DNA from: CAWDDA01 sp963813345
GTDB lineage: Bacteria; Acidobacteriota; Blastocatellia; RBC074
Reading direction: 5' to 3'
Length of the DNA stretch: 64,000 bases
NCBI GenBank assembly: GCA_963813345.1
Contig: CAWEYR010000030.1
Span: forward strand, 186,001 to 250,000
Both the position numbers and the translations under genes were made by a program. The notes beneath the pieces are model-generated. The model was not told the origin of the DNA and searched no databases. It was given only the letters and a program-made list of their open reading frames with translations. Positions 1 through 9,322 of the stretch are shown here, piece after piece (position 1 is the first letter of the stretch; every line of letters begins with the position of its first letter).

Positions 1-1441
1 CAATCTCCTGCTCCTCAGCCAGTTTCTCGCCATACTTTTTGACCGCTGCGTCAAGCGCGATCAACGCCACGTGCTTCGCATTGTTGAGCGAATAGCGTAC
101 AAAATGCGTTCCCTCGAGCCGAAGCGGACCCAGATCAGTACGGTAGAGCGCGTCGTCGATCGCCCGCGTTGCCGCCTTCTCGAGTGGCCAGTCACCTCTG
201 GCCACCGTTTTCAAAAGGCGAGTCGGAATGATCAGACGATTGATCTCATTGGTACCTTCATAGATGCGCGTGATTCGCGCATCACGATAAGCGCGCTCGG
301 CAGGGTAGTCCTGAGAGTAACCATAGCCGCCATAGACCTGCACCGTCTCGTCAACGACCAGGGCAAGCGCCTCGCTTGTCCACACCTTGATAATCGAACA
401 CTCGACCGCATACTGCTCGATCGCCTTGAGAGCCTCCAACGGCTTCTCGTCATCAATCTCGGCAAGCGCGTTATCGATGACTCCGAGCGTCCGCCAGACA
501 AGCGCATCACCGACGAAACAGCGAATTGCCATCTCGGCGAGTTTTCGCTTGATGAGACCGAAGCTCGAGATCGGCCTTCCAAACTGATGCCGCTCGTTTG
601 CATACGCGATTGCGTGATTGAGCGATATCTTTGCGCCGCCAATGTTCCGGCTGCCGAGCTTGAGCCGGCCGAGATTGAGAATGTTGAAGGCGACGACATG
701 ACCTTTGCCTATCTCACCAAGGACGTTCTCAACCGGTACAAGACAATCCTCGAGCATCAGGGCGGTCGTCGAATTTCCGTCGAGACCGAGTTTCTTCTCT
801 TCCTTGCCGCTGACTACGCCATCCCCTCGCTCGACTATGAATGCCGTAAACTTGTCACCGTCAACTTTGGCAAAGACGATGAAGACGTCCGCGATGCCGC
901 CATTTGTGATCCACATCTTCTGGCCGCGGAGCTTGTAGAACTTCCCGTCTTCTGTGAGGGTTGCTTTGGCTTTTGCGGCAAGCGCATCGGAACCGGATGA
1001 GGGTTCGGTGAGAGCGTACGCTGCGATCAAGTCGCCCGATGCGAGCTTCGGGAGATAATGTTCGCGTTGCGCCGGTGTTCCGAAGTAAACGATAGGTAGA
1101 GTACCGATCGTCGTGTGCGCTCCGAGACTTCCGCCGAAACTAGGCATAAGGGCGATCTGCTCGCCTACATACGCCGAACTGATCTTATCCAGACCGAGCC
1201 CTCCGTACTTTTCGGGGATATCGATTCTGAGAAGGTCGAGCTCGCCCGCTTTGTGGAGAAGGTCTTTTGTGACGGACCAGTCTTTAGCGTAAATCTCGTC
1301 GGCGCGCGGCAGCACTTCCTTGCGCATGAACTCTTCTGCCACGCGCGCGAACATCTGCTGCTCTTCGCTAATGTCTTCTCGCGTGAAGACTTCTGCAGCC
1401 GAGCGCTCCTCGAACAGGAAACTCCCACCCTTGATTGCCAT
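1..1441 (-). CDS. Acyl-CoA dehydrogenase, C-terminus cut by the window edge
   Basis: Flavin-dependent alpha,beta-dehydrogenation of acyl-CoA in fatty-acid beta-oxidation. The minus-strand frame starts at ATG 1441 (MAIKGGSFLFEERSA) and stays open for 480 codons to base 1, so the 3' end is missing. Visible signatures in order are GSLGAHTTIG, the LTEPSSGSDA substrate/flavin loop, KMWITNGGIADVFIVF, YGGYGYSQDYPAER and IYEGTNEI, whose Glu is the usual catalytic base. At least 60 residues continue past the position where the common 380-residue family ends, so this is the longer VLCAD/ACAD9-like form with an extra C-terminal domain (family knowledge). The acyl-CoA synthetase starts divergently 245 bases away, which fits a shared role in fatty-acid degradation. 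Substrate chain length cannot be told. Confidence 0.9.
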   Translation of the reverse strand, partial: MAIKGGSFLFEERSAAEVFTREDISEEQQMFARVAEEFMRKEVLPRADEIYAKDWSVTKDLLHKAGELDLLRIDIPEKYGGLGLDKISSAYVGEQIALMPSFGGSLGAHTTIGTLPIVYFGTPAQREHYLPKLASGDLIAAYALTEPSSGSDALAAKAKATLTEDGKFYKLRGQKMWITNGGIADVFIVFAKVDGDKFTAFIVERGDGVVSGKEEKKLGLDGNSTTALMLEDCLVPVENVLGEIGKGHVVAFNILNLGRLKLGSRNIGGAKISLNHAIAYANERHQFGRPISSFGLIKRKLAEMAIRCFVGDALVWRTLGVIDNALAEIDDEKPLEALKAIEQYAVECSIIKVWTSEALALVVDETVQVYGGYGYSQDYPAERAYRDARITRIYEGTNEINRLIIPTRLLKTVARGDWPLEKAATRAIDDALYRTDLGPLRLEGTHFVRYSLNNAKHVALIALDAAVKKYGEKLAEEQEI

Positions 1442-1490
1442 AAGCGAATGAACATAGTCCTTCTGAGTTTAGAGTTCAAGGCCCTGAGGA

Positions 1491-1648
1491 AAGTGCTGAG
1501 TGCTGAGTGCTGAGTGCTGAGTGCTGAGTGTTTGAGTTCAAGCTTTAGCTTGGGGTTGCATTCGAGAAATCAACAAGGCCTCGAAATGCAACCCCAAGCT
1601 AAAGCTTGAACTCAAACCTCATACTCAGCACCCAGCACTCAGCACTTT
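1491..1648. repeat. Nested palindromic repeat (GTGCTGA outer arms, family A inner arms)
   Basis: This fills the 244-base gap between the acyl-CoA dehydrogenase and the acyl-CoA synthetase. The outer left arm (about 1491-1530) is a tandem of GTGCTGA units; the outer right arm (about 1617-1648) is its inverted, slightly degenerate copy. Between them lies a nearly perfect inverted repeat, 1531-1566 against 1580-1616, with a 13-base loop and one bulged base. Its core is TTGAGTTCAAGCTTTAGC on the left arm. Copies or half copies of the inner element recur at 9293, 10984, 29441, 35887, 44958 and 55520. Confidence 0.9.
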
Positions 1649-1685
1649 TCTTGACACTGCACCTGCTACATCCTAGTGTGCCCGC

Positions 1686-3327
1686 ATGCATGTTCCACTC
1701 AATGAATACGATTTTCTGAGACGCGCGCTCAAGGTCTTTCCTGAAAAGGAGGCTATGGTGAGCGGCGATCTCCGGCTGACCTACGCTGAGCTGGGATCTC
1801 GCGTCAACGCCTGGGCTCACACCATGCGCGAGCTTGGCGTCGAGAAAGGCGATCGCATAGCGATCCTTTCTCAAAACGATCATCGTATGCTCGAAGCCTT
1901 CTTCGGCGCGCCACTCATAGGCGCAATTCTCATGTCTCTCAACTTCCGTCTTCTGCCATCGGACTTTGAATACATCCTCAACCACGGTGAAGCCAAAGTC
2001 GTGATCGTTGAATCGGGTCTCGAGCACCTCGATCGAATCAATTCGCCCGCAGCTCAAGACCGTTAACCATTTCGTAGCCAGCGAAAGCCCGTCCAAAGGA
2101 TGGCTCGACTACGAATCGATGCTTGCCGCTGCGCCAGGCGCTGAAGCTCAGCCCGCGGACATCGATGAGAACGAAGCTTCCGCGCTCCTGTACACATCGG
2201 GAACCACGGGGAAACCGAAGGGCGTAATGCTCACGCACCGCAACATTTATTTGAACGCTCTGAATGCGACGATTGAGTTTGGCCTTGAGGCTTCAGACGT
2301 CTACCTTCATACACTCGCCATGTTTCATTGCAATGGCTGGGGACTTCCGTATTCGGTAACCGGCGTAGGAGCCAAACATGTCATCGTCAAGAAATATGAG
2401 CCGTCGTCATTCTTTGAGCTTGCCACCCGCGAGCGCATGACATTCGCTTGTATGCCCCCGACGATGATCAACCTCGCAATGAATCATCGATTAAGTGAAG
2501 AGCAGCGCGCTCAGCTGCCTCAGGATGTCCGCATCGGCACGGCAGGTTCTGCTCCGCCGATGGCGCTCATCAAAGCAATGCAGGAACGCCTCGGATGGAA
2601 AGTCATTCAGATTTATGGGCTCACGGAGACCTCGCCGTTTCTAACGGTATCCAAACTAAAACCGGGAATGATCAACCTCCCGGTTGATGAGAAATACAGG
2701 GTGCAGACACGCACCGGGTATCCGATGCTGGGAGTCGAGGTGCGAGTGGTCGATGAGAGCGGCGCCGACGTGGCGAGCGACGGCGAGGCGGTGGGTGAGG
2801 TGATCGCCAGAAGCAACGTGGTCATGAAGGGCTACTGGCGACAGGAGGATGCAACGGAAGCGGTCATCGTCGATGGCTGGTTTCATACAGGCGATATGGC
2901 GACGCTGGACGCTGAAGGCTACATCGAAATAGTCGATCGAAAGAAAGACCTGATTATCTCCGGCGGCGAGAACGTCTCCTCGATCGAAGTCGAAGGCATG
3001 CTCTACAAGCACCCGGCGGTGCTCGAGGCAGCGTGTGTCGCGATACCGGACGAAAAGTGGGGTGAGGCTCCGGCTGCGATCGTCGTTCTGAAGCCCGGTG
3101 AAAAAGCGAGCGAGAGCGAGATCATCGAGTTCTGTCGCAAAAATCTCGCGCATTTCAAATGCCCTCGCTCAGTCAGTTTCGTCGACAGCCTGCCACGCAC
3201 TGCGACCGGAAAGATTCAAAAGAATCTCCTCCGCGACAAATACTGGGAAGGCACGCGGCAAGCGGATAAACTGAGGAAGAAGTGGTCAGTGGCCAGTGGC
3301 CGGTGGTCAGTGGCCAGTGGTCGGTAG
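1686..3327 (+). CDS. Medium/long-chain acyl-CoA synthetase, one frameshift
   Basis: ATP-dependent activation of a fatty or related carboxylic acid to acyl-CoA (ANL superfamily, resembling AlkK-like ligases). The first frame runs from ATG 1686 to about 2040; the protein continues in the +1 frame to 3327, about 547 codons in all, the normal family length. Seen motifs: LYTSGTTGKPKGVMLTHRN (P-loop), QIYGLTETSP, GWFHTGDMATLD, DRKKDLIISGGENVSSIE (hinge) and PRTATGKIQK with the catalytic Lys. The break lies near GATCGAATCAATTCGCCC at 2030-2047 and behaves as one extra base. The last 15 codons (two WSVASGR units) are read from the left arm of the adjacent palindrome, so the ancestral C-terminus probably ended near the Lys-rich stretch before them. 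Either a sequence error or a recent pseudogene; conservation on both sides favours the former. Confidence 0.85.
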
Positions 3328-3480
3328 TCTCATCATTTTCCATATATCATTGGTCAATTGTCATTTGTCATTGGCTGCGAGTCGCTGACAATGACAAATG
3401 ATAATTGTCAGATGATATATGGAAAATGATCCGACCACTGGCCACCGACCACTGACCACTGGCCACCGGCCACTGCCCAC
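3283..3480. repeat. Nested 200-base palindrome (GGCCAGTGG outer, TGACAAATG inner)
   Basis: Outer arms are direct-repeat arrays of GTGGTCAGTGGCCAGTGG type (3283-3327) and the inverse CCACTGGCCACCGACCACTG type (3431-3480). The inner arms, 3333-3374 and 3389-3430, are an inverted pair with ATCATTTTCCATATATCAT on the left. The element sits between the synthetase and the MFS gene, and the annotated end of one and start of the other fall inside its outer arms. Confidence 0.9.
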
Positions 3481-4687
3481 TAAGTGGCGAAACCTCACGC
3501 TCCTCGCAATCGCGGAGCTGCTTGGCATGGGGCTTTGGTTCTCAGCGTCTGCGGTAGTCCCTCAACTCACAATCGAATGGAGCCTTTCGGACAGCATCAA
3601 GTCGTGGCTCACGATGAGCGTGCAGATAGGGTTTGTTGCCGGAGCACTCGTAAGTGCGATCTTCAATATCTCTGACAGGGTGCGAATCAGCCTCCTCATG
3701 GGAATAAGCGCATTTGCAGGCGGCGCACTCAATGCTGCAATTCCTCTGCTGGACGTGGGCCCTGGTGCCGCTCTCGTTTTAAGGTTTCTTACCGGTGTCG
3801 CGCTCGCAGGTGTATACCCGCCAGCCATGAAGCTTGTTGCAACGTGGTGCAAAGAGGATCGCGGATTGGGAATCGGTCTCCTGGTTGGTGCTCTGACATT
3901 TGGATCAGCCATGCCACATCTTCTCAATGCCGTACCGATCTTTGGCGAAGTTGGGATGCCGCCGTGGCGGACGGTAATGATTGCCACCTCGATTCTTGCC
4001 CTGATCGGAGGTGTTATCGTGATGAGCTTTGTAAAACCCGGGCCATACTTAAGCCAATCGGCGCCGTTTGACTGGAAGTTTGCGGGAAGGGCTATGAAGG
4101 AACGGCCGACGCGACTCGCGAATCTTGGTTACCTGGGTCACATGTGGGAACTCTATGCAATGTGGGCGTGGGCACCGATCTTTCTTCTCGCGAGTTATGA
4201 AGCTCACGGATGGTCGGTACCGGACGGACGTCTCGCAGGATTTGCAGTAATCGCTGTTGGAGCGATCGGATGCGTCTTCGCTGGTGTGCTTGCGGACCGC
4301 GTTGGGAGGACTACGATCACGATTGCCAGCCTTGTGGTCTCGGGTTCGTGTGCTGCTATTGTTGGATTCTTTTTCGATTCGCCGGCAATTTTGACTGCTA
4401 TCTGCCTGATCTGGGGCTTTGCTGTTGTGGCAGACAGCGCACAATTCAGCGCAGCGGTGAGTGAGCTGACCGACCCTCGATATGTAGGCACGGCCCTCAC
4501 GCTGCAGACCAGCCTCGGGTTCCTTCTCACCTTGTTCACGATACGAATGGTGCCACCACTGGTTGACGCGATTGGGTGGGAGCGCGCCTTTGCATTTCTG
4601 GCGATCGGGCCAGTAGTTGGCGCCGCCAGTATGTGGCGGCTCCGGGGCATTCCAGAGGCAGTTCGGATGGCTTCAGGGAAGCGCTGA
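3419..4687 (+). CDS. Major facilitator superfamily transporter
   Basis: A twelve-helix-type integral membrane carrier of about 422 codons; substrate unknown. Hydrophobic segments begin at LTLLAIAELLGMGLWFSAS and recur through the protein, with a charged central loop near residue 220 (KFAGRAMKERPTR) and the short D-R-x-G-R type loop (ADRVGRTTITIAS) typical of MFS. The first 20 or so residues (MENDPTTGHRPLTTGH...) are translated palindrome sequence, so the ATG at 3419 may be fortuitous. No better ATG lies between it and the first helix; a rare start near 3480 is possible. The ABC ATPase gene follows 19 bases downstream on the same strand, but a functional link is not evident. Confidence 0.85.
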   Translation: MENDPTTGHRPLTTGHRPLPTKWRNLTLLAIAELLGMGLWFSASAVVPQLTIEWSLSDSIKSWLTMSVQIGFVAGALVSAIFNISDRVRISLLMGISAFAGGALNAAIPLLDVGPGAALVLRFLTGVALAGVYPPAMKLVATWCKEDRGLGIGLLVGALTFGSAMPHLLNAVPIFGEVGMPPWRTVMIATSILALIGGVIVMSFVKPGPYLSQSAPFDWKFAGRAMKERPTRLANLGYLGHMWELYAMWAWAPIFLLASYEAHGWSVPDGRLAGFAVIAVGAIGCVFAGVLADRVGRTTITIASLVVSGSCAAIVGFFFDSPAILTAICLIWGFAVVADSAQFSAAVSELTDPRYVGTALTLQTSLGFLLTLFTIRMVPPLVDAIGWERAFAFLAIGPVVGAASMWRLRGIPEAVRMASGKR

Positions 4688-4706
4688 AGTATAATTCGCA
4701 ATCGCG

Positions 4707-5460
4707 ATGGCCGCTCTCATCTCAGTCGAAGAGTTACGCAAGAATCACGGTGATGTCCCGGCTCTTCGAGGCGTAAGTTTCGAAGTTGCCGAATCGCAAT
4801 TGACTGCGGTCATCGGACCGTCAGGGTGCGGGAAATCGACTCTCCTCAGATGCCTGAACGGGCTTGAGATCTTCGATAGCGGTCGCGTCCGCGTAGACGG
4901 GATCACGCTTGAGCGGCATAACGAAACACCGACGCGGGAATTGACTGCTCAACTTCGCCAGCTGCGCGAAGGAGTCGGGATGGTCTTCCAGAGCTTCAAT
5001 CTCTTTCCCCATCTGACGGTGCTCGAGAATGTGATGCTCGCTCCGGTTGTCGTTAGACGGCTCGACAAACATAAGGTGAGTTCACACGCGCTCGATCTAC
5101 TTGCGAAAGTAGGTTTGAGTGATCGTGTTGACTACTACCCTTCGCAGCTTTCAGGTGGACAGCAGCAACGCGCCGCAATCGCGCGCGCTCTTGCGATGTC
5201 GCCGCGAGTCATGCTTTATGACGAACCGACCTCGGCGCTTGATCCGAGCCTTGTCGGTGAAGTGCTGGCGATCATGCCGGCGCCTGGATGACGAAGGAAT
5301 GACACAGATTGTAGTGACGCACGAAATGAGATTCGCGCGTGACGTTGCAGACAAGATCATTGTGCTCAATGAGGGCGAGATCATCGACGAAGATTCGCCT
5401 GAAGTAATTTTCAATTCACCGCGCGATCCCCGTACGCGCGCTTTTCTTGCTCATGTTTAG
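4707..5460 (+). CDS. Polar amino-acid ABC transporter ATP-binding subunit, one frameshift
   Basis: Cytoplasmic ATPase that energises amino-acid uptake (GlnQ/HisP-like). Motifs in order: Walker A GPSGCGKST, Q-loop in VFQSFNLFPHLTVLENV, signature LSGGQQQR, Walker B VMLYDEPTSALD and H-loop VTHEM. The protein is read from ATG 4707 to about 5277, then in the +1 frame (RRLDDEGMTQIVVTHEM) to 5460. The break is at ATGCCGGCG, where homologues would read one C fewer. Rejoined length is about 250 residues, normal for the family. The fused binding-protein/permease gene follows after 44 bases and supplies the missing partners, so the two genes make a complete importer. Confidence 0.88.
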
Positions 5461-5467
5461 TGGCGAA

Positions 5468-5497
5468 AGTTGTACCGCCTTCAGGCGGAATCTTGTG
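5468..5497. repeat. Family B palindrome (GTACCGCC...GGCGG)
   Basis: A short hairpin, ACCGCCTTCAGGCGGAAT, lies in the 44-base gap between the ABC ATPase and the binding-protein/permease gene. The same sequence family occurs within the nuo operon at 19090-19134 and 23645-23737. Confidence 0.8.
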
Positions 5498-5504
5498 ATA
5501 TGCG

Positions 5505-7022
5505 GTGATGATTCTCGCCATCACCATAATCGCTCTCGCTCAGTCTCGCGAGCTGCGATGGGGTGGTGATTCCGAGGGCGGAGCTCCCTACGTCTTTCAG
5601 GATCCTGCCAGTCCCCAGAACATAATCGGCTTTGAAGTAGAGCTTGCGAACTCACTTGGCGCGCGGCTTGGGAGAAAGCCCGTTTTTGTACAGAACCAGT
5701 GGGACGCGTTGATTCCAGGTCTTCAGCGAGGCAACTACGATCTCGCCCTCAATGGTCTCGAGATCACCGAAGACCGCAAGGCAGAGATCAACTTCTCGAT
5801 CCCATACTACGCAACGACGCTCCAGTTGAGTGTTCGAACCGAAGAGAATGGCGTCACGTCGCTCGCCGATCTCAAGGGTCGAAAGGTTGGAACTCTCAAG
5901 AATTCGCTTGCGCAGCGCGTCCTCGAGCGCGAGCCAGGACTGAAGATTCTCACCTATGACGGATTGATCAATGCCTATCAGGATTTGAGTGTCGGTCGCC
6001 TTGATGCGGTACTCAACGACTATCCGATTGCGGTCTATTACAGCAAGCCAAATCCAAAGTTGAAGTTTGTTGGACCGCCTATTGAAAGGGTTTTGTACGG
6101 CATTGGTCTGAAAAAGGGCGATGCGAAGCTCCTGGAGGAGGTCAATTCTGCGTTGATTGACCTCATGAAATCAGGAGAGCTGCGCAGGATTTACGCCAAG
6201 TGGGGTCTTGCCAACCGTGAGACGGATGAGCTCTTCGCACAGTTGACCTCACAGCCGGAGGCACTGGAAGAATTTACTCGTGTAGTTACGAAACACCGCA
6301 CGTGGCGGGAGCGAATCAAACAATACGTCAGCTATATTCCTATTCTCCTTTTGCAGGGCGCGCCGATGACGCTGTTGATTTCGGTGCTCGGGATGGCGCT
6401 GGCGGTGGCTCTGGGACTGGCCCTCGCACTGGCGAATCTGTATGGTGGTCGTTTGCTATCGTGGGCCGCAAGGGGTTATATCGAGATTTTTCGCGGGACT
6501 CCGTTGCTCATTCAGCTGTATCTGATTTTCTATGGACTGCCCAACGCAGGAATCAGGCTCAGCCCGCTGGTGGCCGCGATCACTGGTCTTGGGTTGAACT
6601 ACGCAGCGTATGAGGCAGAGAACTATCGCGCCGGAATACAGTCGATACCGAAGGGACAGATGGAAGCGGCGCTTTCGCTCGGAATGACAAGGACCCAGTC
6701 TTTGAGGCACGTGATCGTGCCGCAGGCAATGCGTCTTGTTATTCCGCCGGTCACGAACGATTTCATCGCTTTGTTCAAAGATTCTTCGATCGTTTCGGTG
6801 ATAACCATGGTTGAGCTGACCAAGGTGTATGGGCAGCTTGCCTCAACCTATTATGATTACATCGGAGTCGGCATCCTGACTGCTGCGATCTACTTTCTGA
6901 TGGGTCTTCCGTTCGTTCGTCTTGCGCGGTGGGCGGAGGCTCGGATGGCAACGGACAAGCGAATGCCGGTAACTGCGCGCAGGCGATGGCTGGGTGTGGG
7001 GGCCAAACCTGCAGAAGGGTGA
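5505..7022 (+). CDS. Amino-acid ABC transporter, fused substrate-binding and permease protein
   Basis: One 505-residue chain holds both extracytoplasmic recognition and membrane translocation for polar amino-acid uptake. Residues 1-13 form a short hydrophobic leader. Residues about 15-235 are a family-3 solute-binding domain (GFEVELANSLGARLG, DLALNGLEITEDRK, IPYYATTLQLSV, GRKVGTLKNSLAQRVL, GRLDAVLNDYPIA). Residues about 275-490 are a HisM/GlnP-like permease with several helices, including FRGTPLLIQLYLIFYG and the EAA loop region EAALSLGMTRTQSLRHVIVP. Fused forms of this order are known, for example lactococcal GlnP (family knowledge). It pairs with the ATPase just upstream. The specific ligand cannot be assigned. 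Confidence 0.9.
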   Translation: MMILAITIIALAQSRELRWGGDSEGGAPYVFQDPASPQNIIGFEVELANSLGARLGRKPVFVQNQWDALIPGLQRGNYDLALNGLEITEDRKAEINFSIPYYATTLQLSVRTEENGVTSLADLKGRKVGTLKNSLAQRVLEREPGLKILTYDGLINAYQDLSVGRLDAVLNDYPIAVYYSKPNPKLKFVGPPIERVLYGIGLKKGDAKLLEEVNSALIDLMKSGELRRIYAKWGLANRETDELFAQLTSQPEALEEFTRVVTKHRTWRERIKQYVSYIPILLLQGAPMTLLISVLGMALAVALGLALALANLYGGRLLSWAARGYIEIFRGTPLLIQLYLIFYGLPNAGIRLSPLVAAITGLGLNYAAYEAENYRAGIQSIPKGQMEAALSLGMTRTQSLRHVIVPQAMRLVIPPVTNDFIALFKDSSIVSVITMVELTKVYGQLASTYYDYIGVGILTAAIYFLMGLPFVRLARWAEARMATDKRMPVTARRRWLGVGAKPAEG

Positions 7023-7027
7023 CATCA

Positions 7028-7853
7028 ATGAAACTGATTTTCAGCGTGTTTCTTCTCATCTCGGCAAGTATCTTTCTCAGATCGCACAGCGGGCAGGAAG
7101 AGAAAATTAACCTCGAGCAGCTTATCCAGCGACATCTCGATTCGATTGGACCAAAGGAAGCAAGGTCAGCAGTAACTTCGCGCGCCGCGAGTGGCCGCGC
7201 CAGCTTGCTCATCCGTCTGGGTGGAGCGGCGAACCTTGAAGGAACCGGAATGATGGCGTCGGTGCAGGAAAAGCTTCGTTTCGGAATGAGGTTTTCAGCG
7301 AATGATTATGTAGGCGAGGACATGGCCTTTGATGGCAATCAGGCATCAACCGGATTCCAGCCGCATGGCAAGCGCTCGCTTCTCAGCCAGTTTCTGGATG
7401 CTCAGCCGGTCATTCTCAAGGAAGGCCTGATAGGAGGTGTGCTTTCGACCGCATGGCCGCTTGGTCGCATCGAGAAGTCGCAGCCTAAACTGGAATATCG
7501 TGGTTTGAAGAAGCTCGAGGATCTTGAGCTGCACGAGGTCGCGTATCGACCGAAGAAGGGCGGTGGAGACCTCAAGATCACTGCTTTACTTCGAGCCTCA
7601 GCTCATGCGCCACGTCCGCAGCAAATACAGCTATCAGGTGGGAGCGGGCATTGCCACACGCGAAGCGCCAAACGCGAATCCGGAGATCTATTATTCTCTG
7701 ACCGAAGATTTCGGAAACTTTCGAACTGTTGACGGGCTCAACCTGCCGCACAAGTACAAGCTCGCATACAGCGGTGAAGGCAGGTCCGCTTCTTCGCTTC
7801 AGGAATGGACGTTTGTTGTCGACGGGTATCTCACACAAAGAGACGATCGATAA
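7028..7853 (+). CDS. Exported LolA-like/hypothetical protein, one frameshift
   Basis: Begins at ATG 7028, five bases after the transporter stop, with a signal peptide (MKLIFSVFLLISASIFLRS). The rest is a beta-rich soluble sequence of about 275 residues that resembles the outer-membrane lipoprotein-sorting-like proteins frequent in Acidobacteriota; this is a fold-level guess without diagnostic residues. The frame changes by +1 near 7580-7592 (GGDLKI, then LYFEPQLMRHVRSKYSYQV) and the second part ends at 7853 (WTFVVDGYLTQRDD). It was probably co-transcribed with the ABC importer but may have nothing to do with it. Confidence 0.65.
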
Positions 7854-7924
7854 TCGTGTTTTCTCAATAAAGTGACCGGCGGTTTAGAGTGAGACGCACG
7901 CGACCCACTTGGGACGGTGTCAGT

Positions 7925-7994
7925 AGCCCGACCGTAAGGGAGGGCTCGCGACACACAAGTGCTAGTGTCTAGCTTCCTCCTTTACGGTCGGGCT
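7925..7994. repeat. Family F palindrome (AGCCCGACCGTAAGGGAGG)
   Basis: Inverted arms 7925-7954 and 7965-7994 with a 10-base loop and a few mismatches; CAGTAGCCCGACCGT at the left edge recurs at about 51251 and 60764. The rest of the 7854-8050 gap shows no gene. Confidence 0.85.
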
Positions 7995-8050
7995 TCTGTA
8001 TCACGTAGCGATGTCATCGTTAACAGTGCACTAGTGACAGGAGGTCATGA

Positions 8051-8845
8051 ATGAATCGGCGAAATGCGATAAAGAGCGGTCTTGCTGCCGGGCTTGGAGG
8101 CGTAATCGGAGCGGGCGAAGCGAGCGCACAGACGAGTGGCAATCACTTCTATGAGCTCCGCACCTATGAGCTGCGCAATGATTTCAAACCCGCCCGCATT
8201 CAGGAGTTTTTTCAAAACCACTTTCTTCCGGCAATGAAACGTGCCGGGGCAGGGCCAGTCGGATGTTTCTCAGTCGTGTCAGGCTTTCTGAGTCCTGCGC
8301 TCGTCGTTCTGCTCGATTACCCGTCCTTGCAGGCAATGCAGACGGCTATGGAGCGTGTAACGAACGACAAGCCATACGCTGAAGGGTGGAAGGCCTTCGA
8401 GGTGGGAGCTGGCGGAGAACTGCCGTATGTGCGTTATGAGTCGGTGCTGCTGCGAGCCTTCGATGGACATCCAAAGGTTGAGATTCCTCCATCAGAAGCC
8501 AAGCGAGCACCACGTGTTTTTGAAATTCGAACCTACGAATCGCGCAGCGCGTTCTCGCTCCGTGAAAAGGTGACGATGTTCAACCAGGAAGAGATCAAGA
8601 TCTTTCGCAATTGCGGCTTTGCGCCAGTCTTCTTTGGAGAAGGCGTGATTGCGCCGCGGATGCCTCACCTGACTTATATGGTAGGCTTTGACGATATGGC
8701 CTCACGCGACAAGGCGTGGGACAAGTTTCGAGCCGACCCGGATTGGGTCCGCATCAGGACAAAACCTGGCTGGACAGATCCTGAGGCAGTGTCAAATTCG
8801 CATACCGCGTTCTTGAGGCCAACAAACTATTCGGAGATACGGTAG
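8051..8845 (+). CDS. Secreted NIPSNAP-family protein
   Basis: 264 residues. The N-terminus MNRRNAIKSGLAAGLGG...ASA is a signal sequence with an RR pair, Tat-like. Two NIPSNAP (ferredoxin-like) domains follow: one from FYELRTYELRNDFKPARIQEFF and a second from RVFEIRTYESRSAFSLREKV; each begins with the typical E(L/I)RTYE strand. The biochemical role of the family is unclear. The start is supported by GGAGG at 8040-8044. The MOSC gene begins directly after the stop, so the two are almost certainly one transcript. Confidence 0.85.
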   Translation: MNRRNAIKSGLAAGLGGVIGAGEASAQTSGNHFYELRTYELRNDFKPARIQEFFQNHFLPAMKRAGAGPVGCFSVVSGFLSPALVVLLDYPSLQAMQTAMERVTNDKPYAEGWKAFEVGAGGELPYVRYESVLLRAFDGHPKVEIPPSEAKRAPRVFEIRTYESRSAFSLREKVTMFNQEEIKIFRNCGFAPVFFGEGVIAPRMPHLTYMVGFDDMASRDKAWDKFRADPDWVRIRTKPGWTDPEAVSNSHTAFLRPTNYSEIR

Positions 8846-9286
8846 ATGGATAAGGGAAAACTCGAAGCAATCTGGATCAAGCGAATGAAGCTTGGGCCAA
8901 TGGACCCAGTCGAAGCGGCGGACCTGGTAGCTGGCAGCGGTATTGCCGGCAACGCGAATCAGGGAGGTCGCCGGCAGGTCACGATCCTTGAAAGGGAAGC
9001 GTGGGACGCTCTCATGAATCGCTTTGAAAGCTCGCTCTCGCCATCACTCAGACGCGCGAATCTATTGGTAACCGGGATCAATCTTGCCGAGACTCACGGG
9101 CGAACCTTGCAGATTGGTTCGTGTCGAATCCTGATCAACGGCGAGACAAAACCGTGCGAAAGAATCGAGGAGCTGCTCCCGGGACTGAAAGATGCAATGT
9201 ATCCGGAGTGGCGCGGTGGAGCGTTTGGCGAAGTGCTCAATGATGGAACAATTTCTGTGGGAGATGAGGTGGAGTGGGTTGGATAG
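8846..9286 (+). CDS. MOSC domain protein
   Basis: A stand-alone MOSC (molybdenum cofactor sulfurase C-terminal) domain of 146 residues. The start MDKGKLEAIWIKRMKLGPM, RRQVTILEREAWDAL, RRANLLVTGINL, and the conserved Cys in NGETKPCERIEELLPGL are seen in order; the Cys region is thought to carry sulfur or bind Moco-linked species in the family. No Moco enzyme lies next to it. It abuts the NIPSNAP gene with no spacer. Confidence 0.88.
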   Translation: MDKGKLEAIWIKRMKLGPMDPVEAADLVAGSGIAGNANQGGRRQVTILEREAWDALMNRFESSLSPSLRRANLLVTGINLAETHGRTLQIGSCRILINGETKPCERIEELLPGLKDAMYPEWRGGAFGEVLNDGTISVGDEVEWVG

Positions 9287-9292
9287 CATGGA

Positions 9293-9311
9293 GTTCAAGC
9301 TTCAGCTTGCT
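9293..9311. repeat. Half copy of family A repeat
   Basis: GAGTTCAAGCTTCAGCTTG between the MOSC and PfkB-SIS genes matches one arm of the palindrome seen at 1531 and 35931, without its partner arm. Confidence 0.7.
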
Positions 9312-9322
9312 CGTATGTCGGC

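Noticed and set aside
71..1000. Long plus-strand open frame of over 300 codons
   Set aside because: It is the complement of the acyl-CoA dehydrogenase, whose minus-strand frame has family motifs throughout.
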